In this document: in pieces, positions 11,987 to 24,520 of the stretch
Numbering within the stretch: the first letter of the stretch is position 1
Layout: every line of letters starts with the position of its first letter
The notes under the pieces: model-generated
What the model saw: only the letters and a program-made list of their open reading frames with translations
Told to the model about the DNA's origin: nothing
Databases searched by the model: none
Origin: Lutraria lutraria
Taxonomy: Eukaryota > Mollusca > Bivalvia > Venerida > Mactridae
NCBI GenBank assembly: GCA_964023205.1
Contig: OZ026838.1
Location: forward strand, 27,431,843 to 27,495,842
DNA: 64,000 nt
Direction of reading: 5' to 3'
Translations under genes and position numbers: made by a program

Positions 11987-14702
11987 ATGCACCGTTTCAT
12001 CAAGCTGACGGGCAGCGGTAAGTGATGCGTTTTACAACTTCGTAATTAATTAGACTATCACTTAGTGAATTATATCTATCGTCACATGTTTCTTTTTCGC
12101 CCTCTAATTTTCGTTTTTGTCAAGATTGGTTGTGTTAATTAGATAAACTTTTTGTCATTTAATAATTCCCATCACATTAAATTTGATCAGTGTCCATGTA
12201 AACGCTTATCACAATGCTGAAGGGTGATTTTCAGGGGTGTAGCCTACTAGGACAACAACAACACTACTGAGTTTATTTATTATGACAATTATGAGCGTTC
12301 TCTTATTTTTATCCACAGTTTAAAAGGACGTGTTTGGTAGCATTAAGACCGTACCAAATAATTCTACTCATACTAGACATCAAAGTCTTCAAATATAAGT
12401 GTATTGTTGCTTAATTAGGGCACAGGCTAGAATTTAACTCCAAGACGTGAGGGTTGTCTTGAATGATAACGAAACAAAATACTTTGGTTGTTATTGCCAG
12501 TCACTTATCATGGAATGCTCAAACTTATAATTATATATAAGTGAAATAAACCGACGTTTTTCAGAACAGGGGTCGTCTTGATTATATAGTTAATTGTAGC
12601 CTGTAAAATAACACCTTAGCTCCCAGTTCCCCTCTGAAACGTGATGTCATTGAAATCATGCAATTTTCCCAAATTTACAACTTACTCCTATAAATTTCAG
12701 TCCCCAAATTCGGATTTCAGGCGAGTATCATAGTTTACCCCTAAAGAGACTCCAATCCGCTATTTTAGCCCCTATTGAGGGCTAGTGCGCCTTCCCCAAA
12801 ACATTAAGAAAACCCCTTCAGAGAAATCAGAACTCATAAATGTCTCTCTCTCAGTCTCTTTATTGTTGACTCGAGACTGTATCTATTTACGGTTAACTTT
12901 ATATACATTCCTTTAACTGGGTCAATTGTAACGTTTGCTCGTAGTTTTGAGAATACAAAAAGACGTGAGTTACATAAGTTAGGATACAATATTGCATCTT
13001 AAAATTCAATTCAGTTAAGAGTTTCAATCAGTCAATATTTCACAGGAGTTCATGAATAAGTATTAACATATCATACATGTAAATATATTTAAGAAAAAAT
13101 AAAGCCAGTTACCGTCATGCAATCTATTGCATTGGAATCGTATAGGCATAATGTATGTAATAATTATGCCATTTGGGAAAAAATTGAATTACTTTCTTTG
13201 ATAGTTGTAATCGCTTTTCTGAAGCCTATTTAGTATTTACTATAATTTAGATTTCCAATTTTCTAATGAAAAAATATATTTTGTCGTAGTTTTATTCATT
13301 ATCTATTCAATTGCTGTGTATACGAAATTAAGTAATTTAACATGGTGTATACGAATGATTGTACGACCTGCACCGCGTACATTATAAAACATCATTCATA
13401 TTATCCCAATTAGAATACGAGACTTCTTCATATCGGCTTAATATGTTAAACTATTCATATTCGTGAATTAATTTACTTAATATCATCTATCATGTTACTT
13501 CATATCTAAGTTTTTGATAATCTTTTAAAAAACTTGTAAGTGAATGTGTTTTTGAAACTGTCGTTACTACATTGTGTATTGGTTTTGATCGATAAGATTA
13601 TGTTTACATCTAAAATAACTCGTTTGGTGTTTGAGAAACAACTGTTATTAAGGTATGATTTCTTATTTTATGAATAGTTTTTTGTAACTAGGAAAATGTG
13701 AGTGCATGTGCAGTAAACGTTGTTATCATCATGTTCTTAAAATGATGATATGTATCAACAAGTTTAATGTATGTTATTACGGCTCGCTTTTTTGCATTCA
13801 TTGATCACGTGTAGGGCCAATTAAAGCAAGAACGTGTGCTTTATGTTATACTGGGTCCTAATTAATGCATAATGAAGCCATGAGATAATTAACATGTATT
13901 CTGCAAGCACCAATGCAGCAAGTTCAAGCCAGCATACTAATTTCATCTTTCGTATTACCATCTTCTCTAGGCGAGTACATCAGTATTTTCCTCTTTTTTA
14001 GTTTGTTTGCATACATTGAGAAAGATGTCTACTGAAGCTCGTTTTCAGCTATTTGTCAAGGCTGGTAAGGATGGTAAAAGTGTTGGCGATTGTCCATTTT
14101 CTCAGAGGGTAAACATGTACGCCCACTTGACTTTGAATGAGTCTGATGTGGACATCTCACCCATTAACACATCCGATAAACCGGAATATTTCCTTGATCT
14201 AAACCCAGAAGGCAAAGTTCCTGTGTTGATTGACAGACAGAATAATAACAAGATAATTCCCGACTCTTCTGAAATCACCCGGTATTTAAACGACCTTTTC
14301 CCCAAACCGGAAGTTCAACAAGGATATTCAGGACCCGCAAACGATGCTGCTGCCAGTATTTTCCCGAAATTCGCAGCGATGATGAAAAATAAAGATGCTT
14401 CAATGAATGACGAAATGAAAGCAAACTTGATTGCCGAGTTAAAGAAACTGAACGAGTTTTTAGCGGGGAATGATGATAGCAAATACTTGCTTTGTAACAA
14501 CATGTGCGAGATGGATTGTCAAGTGCTGCCAAAACTTCGTCATGTTCAGGTTGCTGGTGCTCATTATAAGAACTTTAACATTCCAGAAGAGCTCACAGAG
14601 CTAAAACAATACATACGGAATGGAGAAGCAGATGATGCATTTAAAAGTACATGCCCGGCAGATGAAGAAATTATTTGGGGATGGAGCAAATTTTTCACGT
14701 AA
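11987..14702 (+). CDS. Dehydroascorbate-reductase-like GST-fold protein (DHAR/CLIC superfamily), copy 2
   Basis: Two exons, 11987-12017 and 14002-14702, split by a 1984 bp intron with GTAAGT donor and a pyrimidine-rich AG acceptor. The 31 nt first exon joins in phase to give 243 residues. The thioredoxin-like half carries GDCPFSQRV with the single-Cys CPFS active site (Cys 41), NPEGKVPVLID with the cis-Pro, and PDSSEI for glutathione contact. The helical C-terminal half ends EEIIWGWSKFF. These motifs look closer to plant DHAR than to vertebrate CLIC from memory. Expected role: glutathione-dependent reduction of dehydroascorbate or related thiol-redox chemistry, possibly with CLIC-like membrane insertion; unproven. 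Residues 1-18 are basic and lack acids, so the first Met may give an organelle-targeted form and Met 19 (14025) a cytosolic one. A polyadenylation signal candidate AATAAA lies at 15032. Confidence 0.9.
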
Positions 14703-15956
14703 CTTGACCATTCTCTTAGGCATAATACATGCAGTTGTACCTGACTGGGAACAATGGTATATACACATAGGCTTTAGAAGAATGTGTATGTGTATCAACA
14801 TATATGTCTACATGATGATATATTCGCGCTTTTTGTATTCGTTAGTAATGCATGCATGTATTAGATGCTTGATGCATACGAATAACTTTGTGAACCGTGA
14901 ATGGGATGGAATTTCAAATGACAACATAAGAGAAAACATTTTTTTAATTAAGACTAATAAATACTGATGCAATATCGTATCACATTATTTATATAATACA
15001 AATGTAACAAAATAAGTGTAAATATTATAAAAATAAAGTATTGGTTGCGTTTACGTTTTTATAGAAGTCAAGAAATAGACATCTTGCTTTTAATACTGTA
15101 CGTAATAAGTTATATATACAATGTAAATACATTTTTATGGACATTTTCTAACAGGTGAATCATTCATTCCAACACCAGCACAGTGTTATATTTACTTCTC
15201 ATACATTTGAACATTTTTTTTTACTTAAGGCGGAATAATAGATACACAAATGACAATATACATAATTATGCATTATTACCACGCTATTGACCACATGTTT
15301 AAATTTGTACTGTGAATGTGTGTACTATGTACACAATGTTTTGAAATAAACAGTATAAATACATACATTTAGATTCATTCAAGAAATGTCCACGAAATAT
15401 TGAAATAAGTACCAATGTCACGTGGAACAATTCACATGTCCTTAAATCTTTTTTAGATTGAAACAAACTTAAATGTCTTCTGAACTGAACATTAAATGAT
15501 TAACATGTACGAAAAGAACAAATGCAAATAAATACAAAATCAACAACACAAAACACAAGTAAACAAACAAAAACAATACAGTTATTATAAATAACAGAAA
15601 AAAGGAAAATATGAAAATTGTTCAGTAAAGGACTGGACGGCAAGTTTGAGGTGAGACAAAGTACCCTGGAAGACCAACCAAAATTAGTATTAGCAGATCA
15701 TTTTATTAGTTAACCAACAAATTGACGGGTTGCTCATTTGGTAACTACTGAAAGACATCTGAAGAGTATTTCAGGCAATACATTCGTATTATATACATAT
15801 AAAAATGTAACAATACTTTCTATACCCCTCATCATACGTATAATGATTAGAATCTGTCAAATGCATGTTCTCATCAAACAGATTCTTATTTACTATTTCA
15901 TCACGTGAGGTCTCTAAGCCTCTTGTGTTGTGATACTAGTAATGTTCAACACGTAT

Positions 15957-17785
15957 TTAAATAAAATCATCATCATCGTCGTCTGAACTCTGAGGTTCCA
16001 TGTCTTTATCAGGATCATTAGGGTCAAGCAGGATGCCGTCTTCCTCAGGTACAAGGTCCAGATCACCTTTTATATCTGGAAATAATAAAATACAAATGTG
16101 ACAATGGCATTGAAAATAATTTGCTTTAAAGTTGCATAAATCATAAGTCTGTTATTGATTGAAACCAATTACTTTTTCACCAATAACGCTATGGTCACTG
16201 CTAAGATATGTAATGTGTATGAACATGTGGTTGTAATGTTCAGTTCATCATCGAGTTTTAAGCAACAATATTAGATTATTTTGTAAGTTGTAGGGCTTAT
16301 AATTGTTTTTAAAGAATGGTTGAGCATATTAACATAGGCATGAGTTGGTTTAACTTGTTTTACCAACTCCATCTAATTAAATTTTAATCAGGCCTTATAT
16401 AGCCTTCCTATGCGAAGGAATTAAGTACAGACACCATAATCAACATCATCTATATTTTATATATAGAATCGTTCTAACCAACTGACCAATGAATTCGTTT
16501 GAGTGCTTCCGTATTATGGTAGAAACTCTGTAGAATATATTTCTACAATTTAGCTGTTCATTAAAAAGACCCTGTTCGAACGACTGCTGGGAATATTTTG
16601 GAACAGAGGTACAAATTAGAAAGCTTTCAGTGTATGCAGTATATCATAGTCGGATACCCGGCCACATTTGCTGGCTGCACACCACTGCATAGTTGTGATG
16701 TATGTAGCTGAGTGGAGTCAGCAATCGTGGATATCCGACGATGAGTGTATAATTAATATATTTACCTATTCCTTTGTATATCTCTGGATATTGCGCTTCG
16801 TTGACATTCAAATCTTGTTTGAAATTATGTAATCTCCATGTGACTATTTCAACCGGTTTACCCATCGTAGCCAGTATAAATTTACTATCAGAACTGTACT
16901 GAAGGTTTGTTATCTGTTGAAAGATGTATAACACAATGTATCTCCAACCGAAATGTCTTTTTTGCATAAATATAGTTGACGCTAGATCATCATTCATGAT
17001 AATACGACGACACTATTGATAATGATTACGACAATAATGATTATGGCGAAATTGATGTTAAGTTTATACTAATTTTTCATGACAATGGGTCTGATCAGTA
17101 AAATAAGTTATTCGTGCATTGTTGTATTAAAAGAGGGGGTTTCCTTGTTGAGATGTTACTATTCTATTACCATTTACGTGACTAGGAGAATACAAAATAA
17201 TGAGATTATGGGTGACCTGATGACAGATGATACAAATAAAATCAAATATATATTTTATATGGACTTGAATGCGATCGCTTTCTAGTATTTATTCATCTGT
17301 TGTTTAACGGCCCATTCGACAGCTTTGTTACATATTCCCTAGCCACTCCATAGAGAGGGGAGATAATTAGGATACAAGAGAACTGCATGGGCATTTATAT
17401 CCCTACTCTTTTCGAATAGTTCTTCCTTGTTCTCTATCGTGACCCGGTGTGAAGCACCAATACTCGCTTCACCGTTTTCCTTGTGATTTTCTATACACAG
17501 TACTTAACCTGTAGTACTTAACCTGTAACTACTTGGCTCGGTAGTTGGGATGGGACACTGAACATGGATCGACATGGATCTGTTGGAAGGATTAATTATT
17601 GTACTGCAACTATCTTACTGTTTCATCCATGGTGAAAGATGCTATGCACGAGAAATCGTCCTTATCCCAGAGGCGTAGGGACATTTCTTCAGTCCAGCTA
17701 CCAAAGGTAAGTATGTATGGATTAGCTGGTGAATAAACAATCTCTGTACCAGTACTATGACCAAATAGACGATGAAGCAGTTTTC
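15957..17785 (-). pseudogene. Orphan last three exons of the NACHT/WD gene (U2)
   Basis: Blocks 17619-17785, 16766-16913 and 15957-16075, same structure as U1. Splice sites and reading frame are intact. Compared with U4, the changes in the first block are synonymous (for example CTG versus CTT for the same Leu). They converge on the DHAR-like gene of the same unit, with 1254 bases between stop codons. Confidence 0.85.
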
Positions 17786-18528
17786 CTGCAATGGTATGTA
17801 ATAAGAGATTTTGATTCGGTTATCTTTTACTATTATTTGATATGTTGTTCATGGTGTATATGTACATGTACAACTAAGGTTTTACTCTTTTACCATTACA
17901 TAATAGTCTGTTAGAACAAATTCACCTTTTGGAATTTTATCTTTGTGCATAATTATTCATCCATAAGTAACTAATGTCCGTAGGGGTAATCCATTTTTCA
18001 AAGATTAAGGAAATAAGAACACCAATCAGTTTAATGAACTCATCCTAAAAAGATGCAATATCACAGTTCAATCTAATATGATAAAGAGAAATGTAGGTCA
18101 CTACGCAATATCAAAAGAAATGAATATTTTTATATTTGTCAACAAGTGCTATGTACAACTCAATTTTTTTACAAAATTTGTCGTGAAATGAATTATAATA
18201 TCCAATGTAACTACTAAAGAAATAATGACATTTTGGCAACACTATTTTGTAATACTAACGCATGGAGTAGATACATCAGAAAAGTACAGTATCAAGGACT
18301 TATATATGACATACATGTATGTATATAAGTCCTTGACAGTATTTAAGGTCTGCTACTTTAATACGCAGCGAAAAGTTATAAATTTCGGGGTTTTGGAGTA
18401 TGTATCCAAGGTTTATTTGATTAACATCTTAAATTTTCCAACAAAAATTTCCTATATAAGATAGCAGCTACTGTCTGCCTTGATCAGTTTATTTACATAG
18501 GACTAAATTCTCGGGCTATTTTTTATAG

Positions 18529-21244
18529 ATGCACCGTTTCATCAAGCTGACGGGCAGCGGTAAGTGATGCGTTTTACAACTTCGTAATTAATTAGACTAT
18601 CACTTAGTGAATTATATCTATCGTCACATGTTTCTTTTTCGCCCTCTAATTTTCGTTTTTGTCAAGATTGGTTGTGTTAATTAGATAAACTTTTTGTCAT
18701 TTAATAATTCCCATCACATTAAATTTGATCAGTGTCCATGTAAACGCTTATCACAATGCTGAAGGGTGATTTTCAGGGGTGTAGCCTACTAGGACAACAA
18801 CAACACTACTGAGTTTATTTATTATGACAATTATGAGCGTTCTCTTATTTTTATCCACAGTTTAAAAGGACGTGTTTGGTAGCATTAAGACCGTACCAAA
18901 TAATTCTACTCATACTAGACATCAAAGTCTTCAAATATAAGTGTATTGTTGCTTAATTAGGGCACAGGCTAGAATTTAACTCCAAGACGTGAGGGTTGTC
19001 TTGAATGATAACGAAACAAAATACTTTGGTTGTTATTGCCAGTCACTTATCATGGAATGCTCAAACTTATAATTATATATAAGTGAAATAAACCGACGTT
19101 TTTCAGAACAGGGGTCGTCTTGATTATATAGTTAATTGTAGCCTGTAAAATAACACCTTAGCTCCCAGTTCCCCTCTGAAACGTGATGTCATTGAAATCA
19201 TGCAATTTTCCCAAATTTACAACTTACTCCTATAAATTTCAGTCCCCAAATTCGGATTTCAGGCGAGTATCATAGTTTACCCCTAAAGAGACTCCAATCC
19301 GCTATTTTAGCCCCTATTGAGGGCTAGTGCGCCTTCCCCAAAACATTAAGAAAACCCCTTCAGAGAAATCAGAACTCATAAATGTCTCTCTCTCAGTCTC
19401 TTTATTGTTGACTCGAGACTGTATCTATTTACGGTTAACTTTATATACATTCCTTTAACTGGGTCAATTGTAACGTTTGCTCGTAGTTTTGAGAATACAA
19501 AAAGACGTGAGTTACATAAGTTAGGATACAATATTGCATCTTAAAATTCAATTCAGTTAAGAGTTTCAATCAGTCAATATTTCACAGGAGTTCATGAATA
19601 AGTATTAACATATCATACATGTAAATATATTTAAGAAAAAATAAAGCCAGTTACCGTCATGCAATCTATTGCATTGGAATCGTATAGGCATAATGTATGT
19701 AATAATTATGCCATTTGGGAAAAAATTGAATTACTTTCTTTGATAGTTGTAATCGCTTTTCTGAAGCCTATTTAGTATTTACTATAATTTAGATTTCCAA
19801 TTTTCTAATGAAAAAATATATTTTGTCGTAGTTTTATTCATTATCTATTCAATTGCTGTGTATACGAAATTAAGTAATTTAACATGGTGTATACGAATGA
19901 TTGTACGACCTGCACCGCGTACATTATAAAACATCATTCATATTATCCCAATTAGAATACGAGACTTCTTCATATCGGCTTAATATGTTAAACTATTCAT
20001 ATTCGTGAATTAATTTACTTAATATCATCTATCATGTTACTTCATATCTAAGTTTTTGATAATCTTTTAAAAAACTTGTAAGTGAATGTGTTTTTGAAAC
20101 TGTCGTTACTACATTGTGTATTGGTTTTGATCGATAAGATTATGTTTACATCTAAAATAACTCGTTTGGTGTTTGAGAAACAACTGTTATTAAGGTATGA
20201 TTTCTTATTTTATGAATAGTTTTTTGTAACTAGGAAAATGTGAGTGCATGTGCAGTAAACGTTGTTATCATCATGTTCTTAAAATGATGATATGTATCAA
20301 CAAGTTTAATGTATGTTATTACGGCTCGCTTTTTTGCATTCATTGATCACGTGTAGGGCCAATTAAAGCAAGAACGTGTGCTTTATGTTATACTGGGTCC
20401 TAATTAATGCATAATGAAGCCATGAGATAATTAACATGTATTCTGCAAGCACCAATGCAGCAAGTTCAAGCCAGCATACTAATTTCATCTTTCGTATTAC
20501 CATCTTCTCTAGGCGAGTACATCAGTATTTTCCTCTTTTTTAGTTTGTTTGCATACATTGAGAAAGATGTCTACTGAAGCTCGTTTTCAGCTATTTGTCA
20601 AGGCTGGTAAGGATGGTAAAAGTGTTGGCGATTGTCCATTTTCTCAGAGGGTAAACATGTACGCCCACTTGACTTTGAATGAGTCTGATGTGGACATCTC
20701 ACCCATTAACACATCCGATAAACCGGAATATTTCCTTGATCTAAACCCAGAAGGCAAAGTTCCTGTGTTGATTGACAGACAGAATAATAACAAGATAATT
20801 CCCGACTCTTCTGAAATCACCCGGTATTTAAACGACCTTTTCCCCAAACCGGAAGTTCAACAAGGATATTCAGGACCCGCAAACGATGCTGCTGCCAGTA
20901 TTTTCCCGAAATTCGCAGCGATGATGAAAAATAAAGATGCTTCAATGAATGACGAAATGAAAGCAAACTTGATTGCCGAGTTAAAGAAACTGAACGAGTT
21001 TTTAGCGGGGAATGATGATAGCAAATACTTGCTTTGTAACAACATGTGCGAGATGGATTGTCAAGTGCTGCCAAAACTTCGTCATGTTCAGGTTGCTGGT
21101 GCTCATTATAAGAACTTTAACATTCCAGAAGAGCTCACAGAGCTAAAACAATACATACGGAATGGAGAAGCAGATGATGCATTTAAAAGTACATGCCCGG
21201 CAGATGAAGAAATTATTTGGGGATGGAGCAAATTTTTCACGTAA
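18529..21244 (+). CDS. DHAR-like GST-fold protein, copy 3
   Basis: Exons 18529-18559 and 20544-21244, giving a 243-residue protein identical in sequence to copies 2 and 4. All active-site motifs (CPFS, EGKVPV, PDSSEI) are present. The palindrome (18292-18336), TATA box (18453) and initiator (18484) are conserved, so this copy should be expressed like copy 2. See copy 2 for function. Confidence 0.9.
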
Positions 21245-22498
21245 CTTGACCATTCTCTTAGGCATAATACATGCAGTTGTACCTGACTGGGAACAATGGT
21301 ATATACACATAGGCTTTAGAAGAATGTGTATGTGTATCAACATATATGTCTACATGATGATATATTCGCGCTTTTTGTATTCGTTAGTAATGCATGCATG
21401 TATTAGATGCTTGATGCATACGAATAACTTTGTGAACCGTGAATGGGATGGAATTTCAAATGACAACATAAGAGAAAACATTTTTTTAATTAAGACTAAT
21501 AAATACTGATGCAATATCGTATCACATTATTTATATAATACAAATGTAACAAAATAAGTGTAAATATTATAAAAATAAAGTATTGGTTGCGTTTACGTTT
21601 TTATAGAAGTCAAGAAATAGACATCTTGCTTTTAATACTGTACGTAATAAGTTATATATACAATGTAAATACATTTTTATGGACATTTTCTAACAGGTGA
21701 ATCATTCATTCCAACACCAGCACAGTGTTATATTTACTTCTCATACATTTGAACATTTTTTTTTACTTAAGGCGGAATAATAGATACACAAATGACAATA
21801 TACATAATTATGCATTATTACCACGCTATTGACCACATGTTTAAATTTGTACTGTGAATGTGTGTACTATGTACACAATGTTTTGAAATAAACAGTATAA
21901 ATACATACATTTAGATTCATTCAAGAAATGTCCACGAAATATTGAAATAAGTACCAATGTCACGTGGAACAATTCACATGTCCTTAAATCTTTTTTAGAT
22001 TGAAACAAACTTAAATGTCTTCTGAACTGAACATTAAATGATTAACATGTACGAAAAGAACAAATGCAAATAAATACAAAATCAACAACACAAAACACAA
22101 GTAAACAAACAAAAACAATACAGTTATTATAAATAACAGAAAAAAGGAAAATATGAAAATTGTTCAGTAAAGGACTGGACGGCAAGTTTGAGGTGAGACA
22201 AAGTACCCTGGAAGACCAACCAAAATTAGTATTAGCAGATCATTTTATTAGTTAACCAACAAATTGACGGGTTGCTCATTTGGTAACTACTGAAAGACAT
22301 CTGAAGAGTATTTCAGGCAATACATTCGTATTATATACATATAAAAATGTAACAATACTTTCTATACCCCTCATCATACGTATAATGATTAGAATCTGTC
22401 AAATGCATGTTCTCATCAAACAGATTCTTATTTACTATTTCATCACGTGAGGTCTCTAAGCCTCTTGTGTTGTGATACTAGTAATGTTCAACACGTAT

Positions 22499-24327
22499 TT
22501 AAATAAAATCATCATCATCGTCGTCTGAACTCTGAGGTTCCATGTCTTTATCAGGATCATTAGGGTCAAGCAGGATGCCGTCTTCCTCAGGTACAAGGTC
22601 CAGATCACCTTTTATATCTGGAAATAATAAAATACAAATGTGACAATGGCATTGAAAATAATTTGCTTTAAAGTTGCATAAATCATAAGTCTGTTATTGA
22701 TTGAAACCAATTACTTTTTCACCAATAACGCTATGGTCACTGCTAAGATATGTAATGTGTATGAACATGTGGTTGTAATGTTCAGTTCATCATCGAGTTT
22801 TAAGCAACAATATTAGATTATTTTGTAAGTTGTAGGGCTTATAATTGTTTTTAAAGAATGGTTGAGCATATTAACATAGGCATGAGTTGGTTTAACTTGT
22901 TTTACCAACTCCATCTAATTAAATTTTAATCAGGCCTTATATAGCCTTCCTATGCGAAGGAATTAAGTACAGACACCATAATCAACATCATCTATATTTT
23001 ATATATAGAATCGTTCTAACCAACTGACCAATGAATTCGTTTGAGTGCTTCCGTATTATGGTAGAAACTCTGTAGAATATATTTCTACAATTTAGCTGTT
23101 CATTAAAAAGACCCTGTTCGAACGACTGCTGGGAATATTTTGGAACAGAGGTACAAATTAGAAAGCTTTCAGTGTATGCAGTATATCATAGTCGGATACC
23201 CGGCCACATTTGCTGGCTGCACACCACTGCATAGTTGTGATGTATGTAGCTGAGTGGAGTCAGCAATCGTGGATATCCGACGATGAGTGTATAATTAATA
23301 TATTTACCTATTCCTTTGTATATCTCTGGATATTGCGCTTCGTTGACATTCAAATCTTGTTTGAAATTATGTAATCTCCATGTGACTATTTCAACCGGTT
23401 TACCCATCGTAGCCAGTATAAATTTACTATCAGAACTGTACTGAAGGTTTGTTATCTGTTGAAAGATGTATAACACAATGTATCTCCAACCGAAATGTCT
23501 TTTTTGCATAAATATAGTTGACGCTAGATCATCATTCATGATAATACGACGACACTATTGATAATGATTACGACAATAATGATTATGGCGAAATTGATGT
23601 TAAGTTTATACTAATTTTTCATGACAATGGGTCTGATCAGTAAAATAAGTTATTCGTGCATTGTTGTATTAAAAGAGGGGGTTTCCTTGTTGAGATGTTA
23701 CTATTCTATTACCATTTACGTGACTAGGAGAATACAAAATAATGAGATTATGGGTGACCTGATGACAGATGATACAAATAAAATCAAATATATATTTTAT
23801 ATGGACTTGAATGCGATCGCTTTCTAGTATTTATTCATCTGTTGTTTAACGGCCCATTCGACAGCTTTGTTACATATTCCCTAGCCACTCCATAGAGAGG
23901 GGAGATAATTAGGATACAAGAGAACTGCATGGGCATTTATATCCCTACTCTTTTCGAATAGTTCTTCCTTGTTCTCTATCGTGACCCGGTGTGAAGCACC
24001 AATACTCGCTTCACCGTTTTCCTTGTGATTTTCTATACACAGTACTTAACCTGTAGTACTTAACCTGTAACTACTTGGCTCGGTAGTTGGGATGGGACAC
24101 TGAACATGGATCGACATGGATCTGTTGGAAGGATTAATTATTGTACTGCAACTATCTTACTGTTTCATCCATGGTGAAAGATGCTATGCACGAGAAATCG
24201 TCCTTATCCCAGAGGCGTAGGGACATTTCTTCAGTCCAGCTACCAAAGGTAAGTATGTATGGATTAGCTGGTGAATAAACAATCTCTGTACCAGTACTAT
24301 GACCAAATAGACGATGAAGCAGTTTTC
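22499..24327 (-). pseudogene. Orphan last three exons of the NACHT/WD gene (U3)
   Basis: Blocks 24161-24327, 23308-23455 and 22499-22617. This is the orphan set nearest to the real gene: exon 30 (31276-31443) could splice to 24327 by skipping the U4 set, giving the same protein end with a different 3' UTR position. No evidence in sequence tells use from non-use. Confidence 0.85.
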
Positions 24328-24520
24328 CTGCAATGGTATGTAATAAGAGATTTTGATTCGGTTATCTTTTACTATTATTTGATATGTTGTTCATGGTGTA
24401 TATGTACATGTACAACTAAGGTTTTACTCTTTTACCATTACATAATAGTCTGTTAGAACAAATTCACCTTTTGGAATTTTATCTTTGTGCATAATTATTC
24501 ATCCATAAGTAACTAATGTC

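Larger units (their letters stand above)
11437..17978. repeat. Tandem unit U2 (6542 bp)
   Basis: Complete copy of the unit. The head-to-tail junction falls after an 'aactaatgtc' string and is followed by 'cgtaggggtaatcc'. It contains an intact two-exon DHAR-like gene and three orphan exons of the NACHT/WD gene. U2 and U3 are indistinguishable over the stretches I compared. Non-coding parts: the promoter region 11437-11986, DHAR-like intron 12018-14001, convergent intergenic stretch 14703-15956, and orphan-exon introns. Confidence 0.95.
17979..24520. repeat. Tandem unit U3 (6542 bp)
   Basis: Complete copy, same length and layout as U2: DHAR-like gene on + (18529-21244) and three orphan NACHT/WD exons on - (22499-24327). 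Near-perfect identity to U2 over coding and non-coding parts points to very recent duplication or continuing homogenisation. Confidence 0.95.

Noticed and set aside
14620..14967. 115-codon open frame overlapping the DHAR-like 3' end (and its copies in other units)
   Set aside because: Starts inside the DHAR-like coding exon in another frame and runs into 3' flank; no family features. Its stop is lost in U4 by one substitution with no sign of constraint.
17079..17285. 68-codon plus open frame recurring in each unit
   Set aside because: Lies in the intron between orphan exons; AT-rich, no motif, and repetition follows from the tandem duplication.
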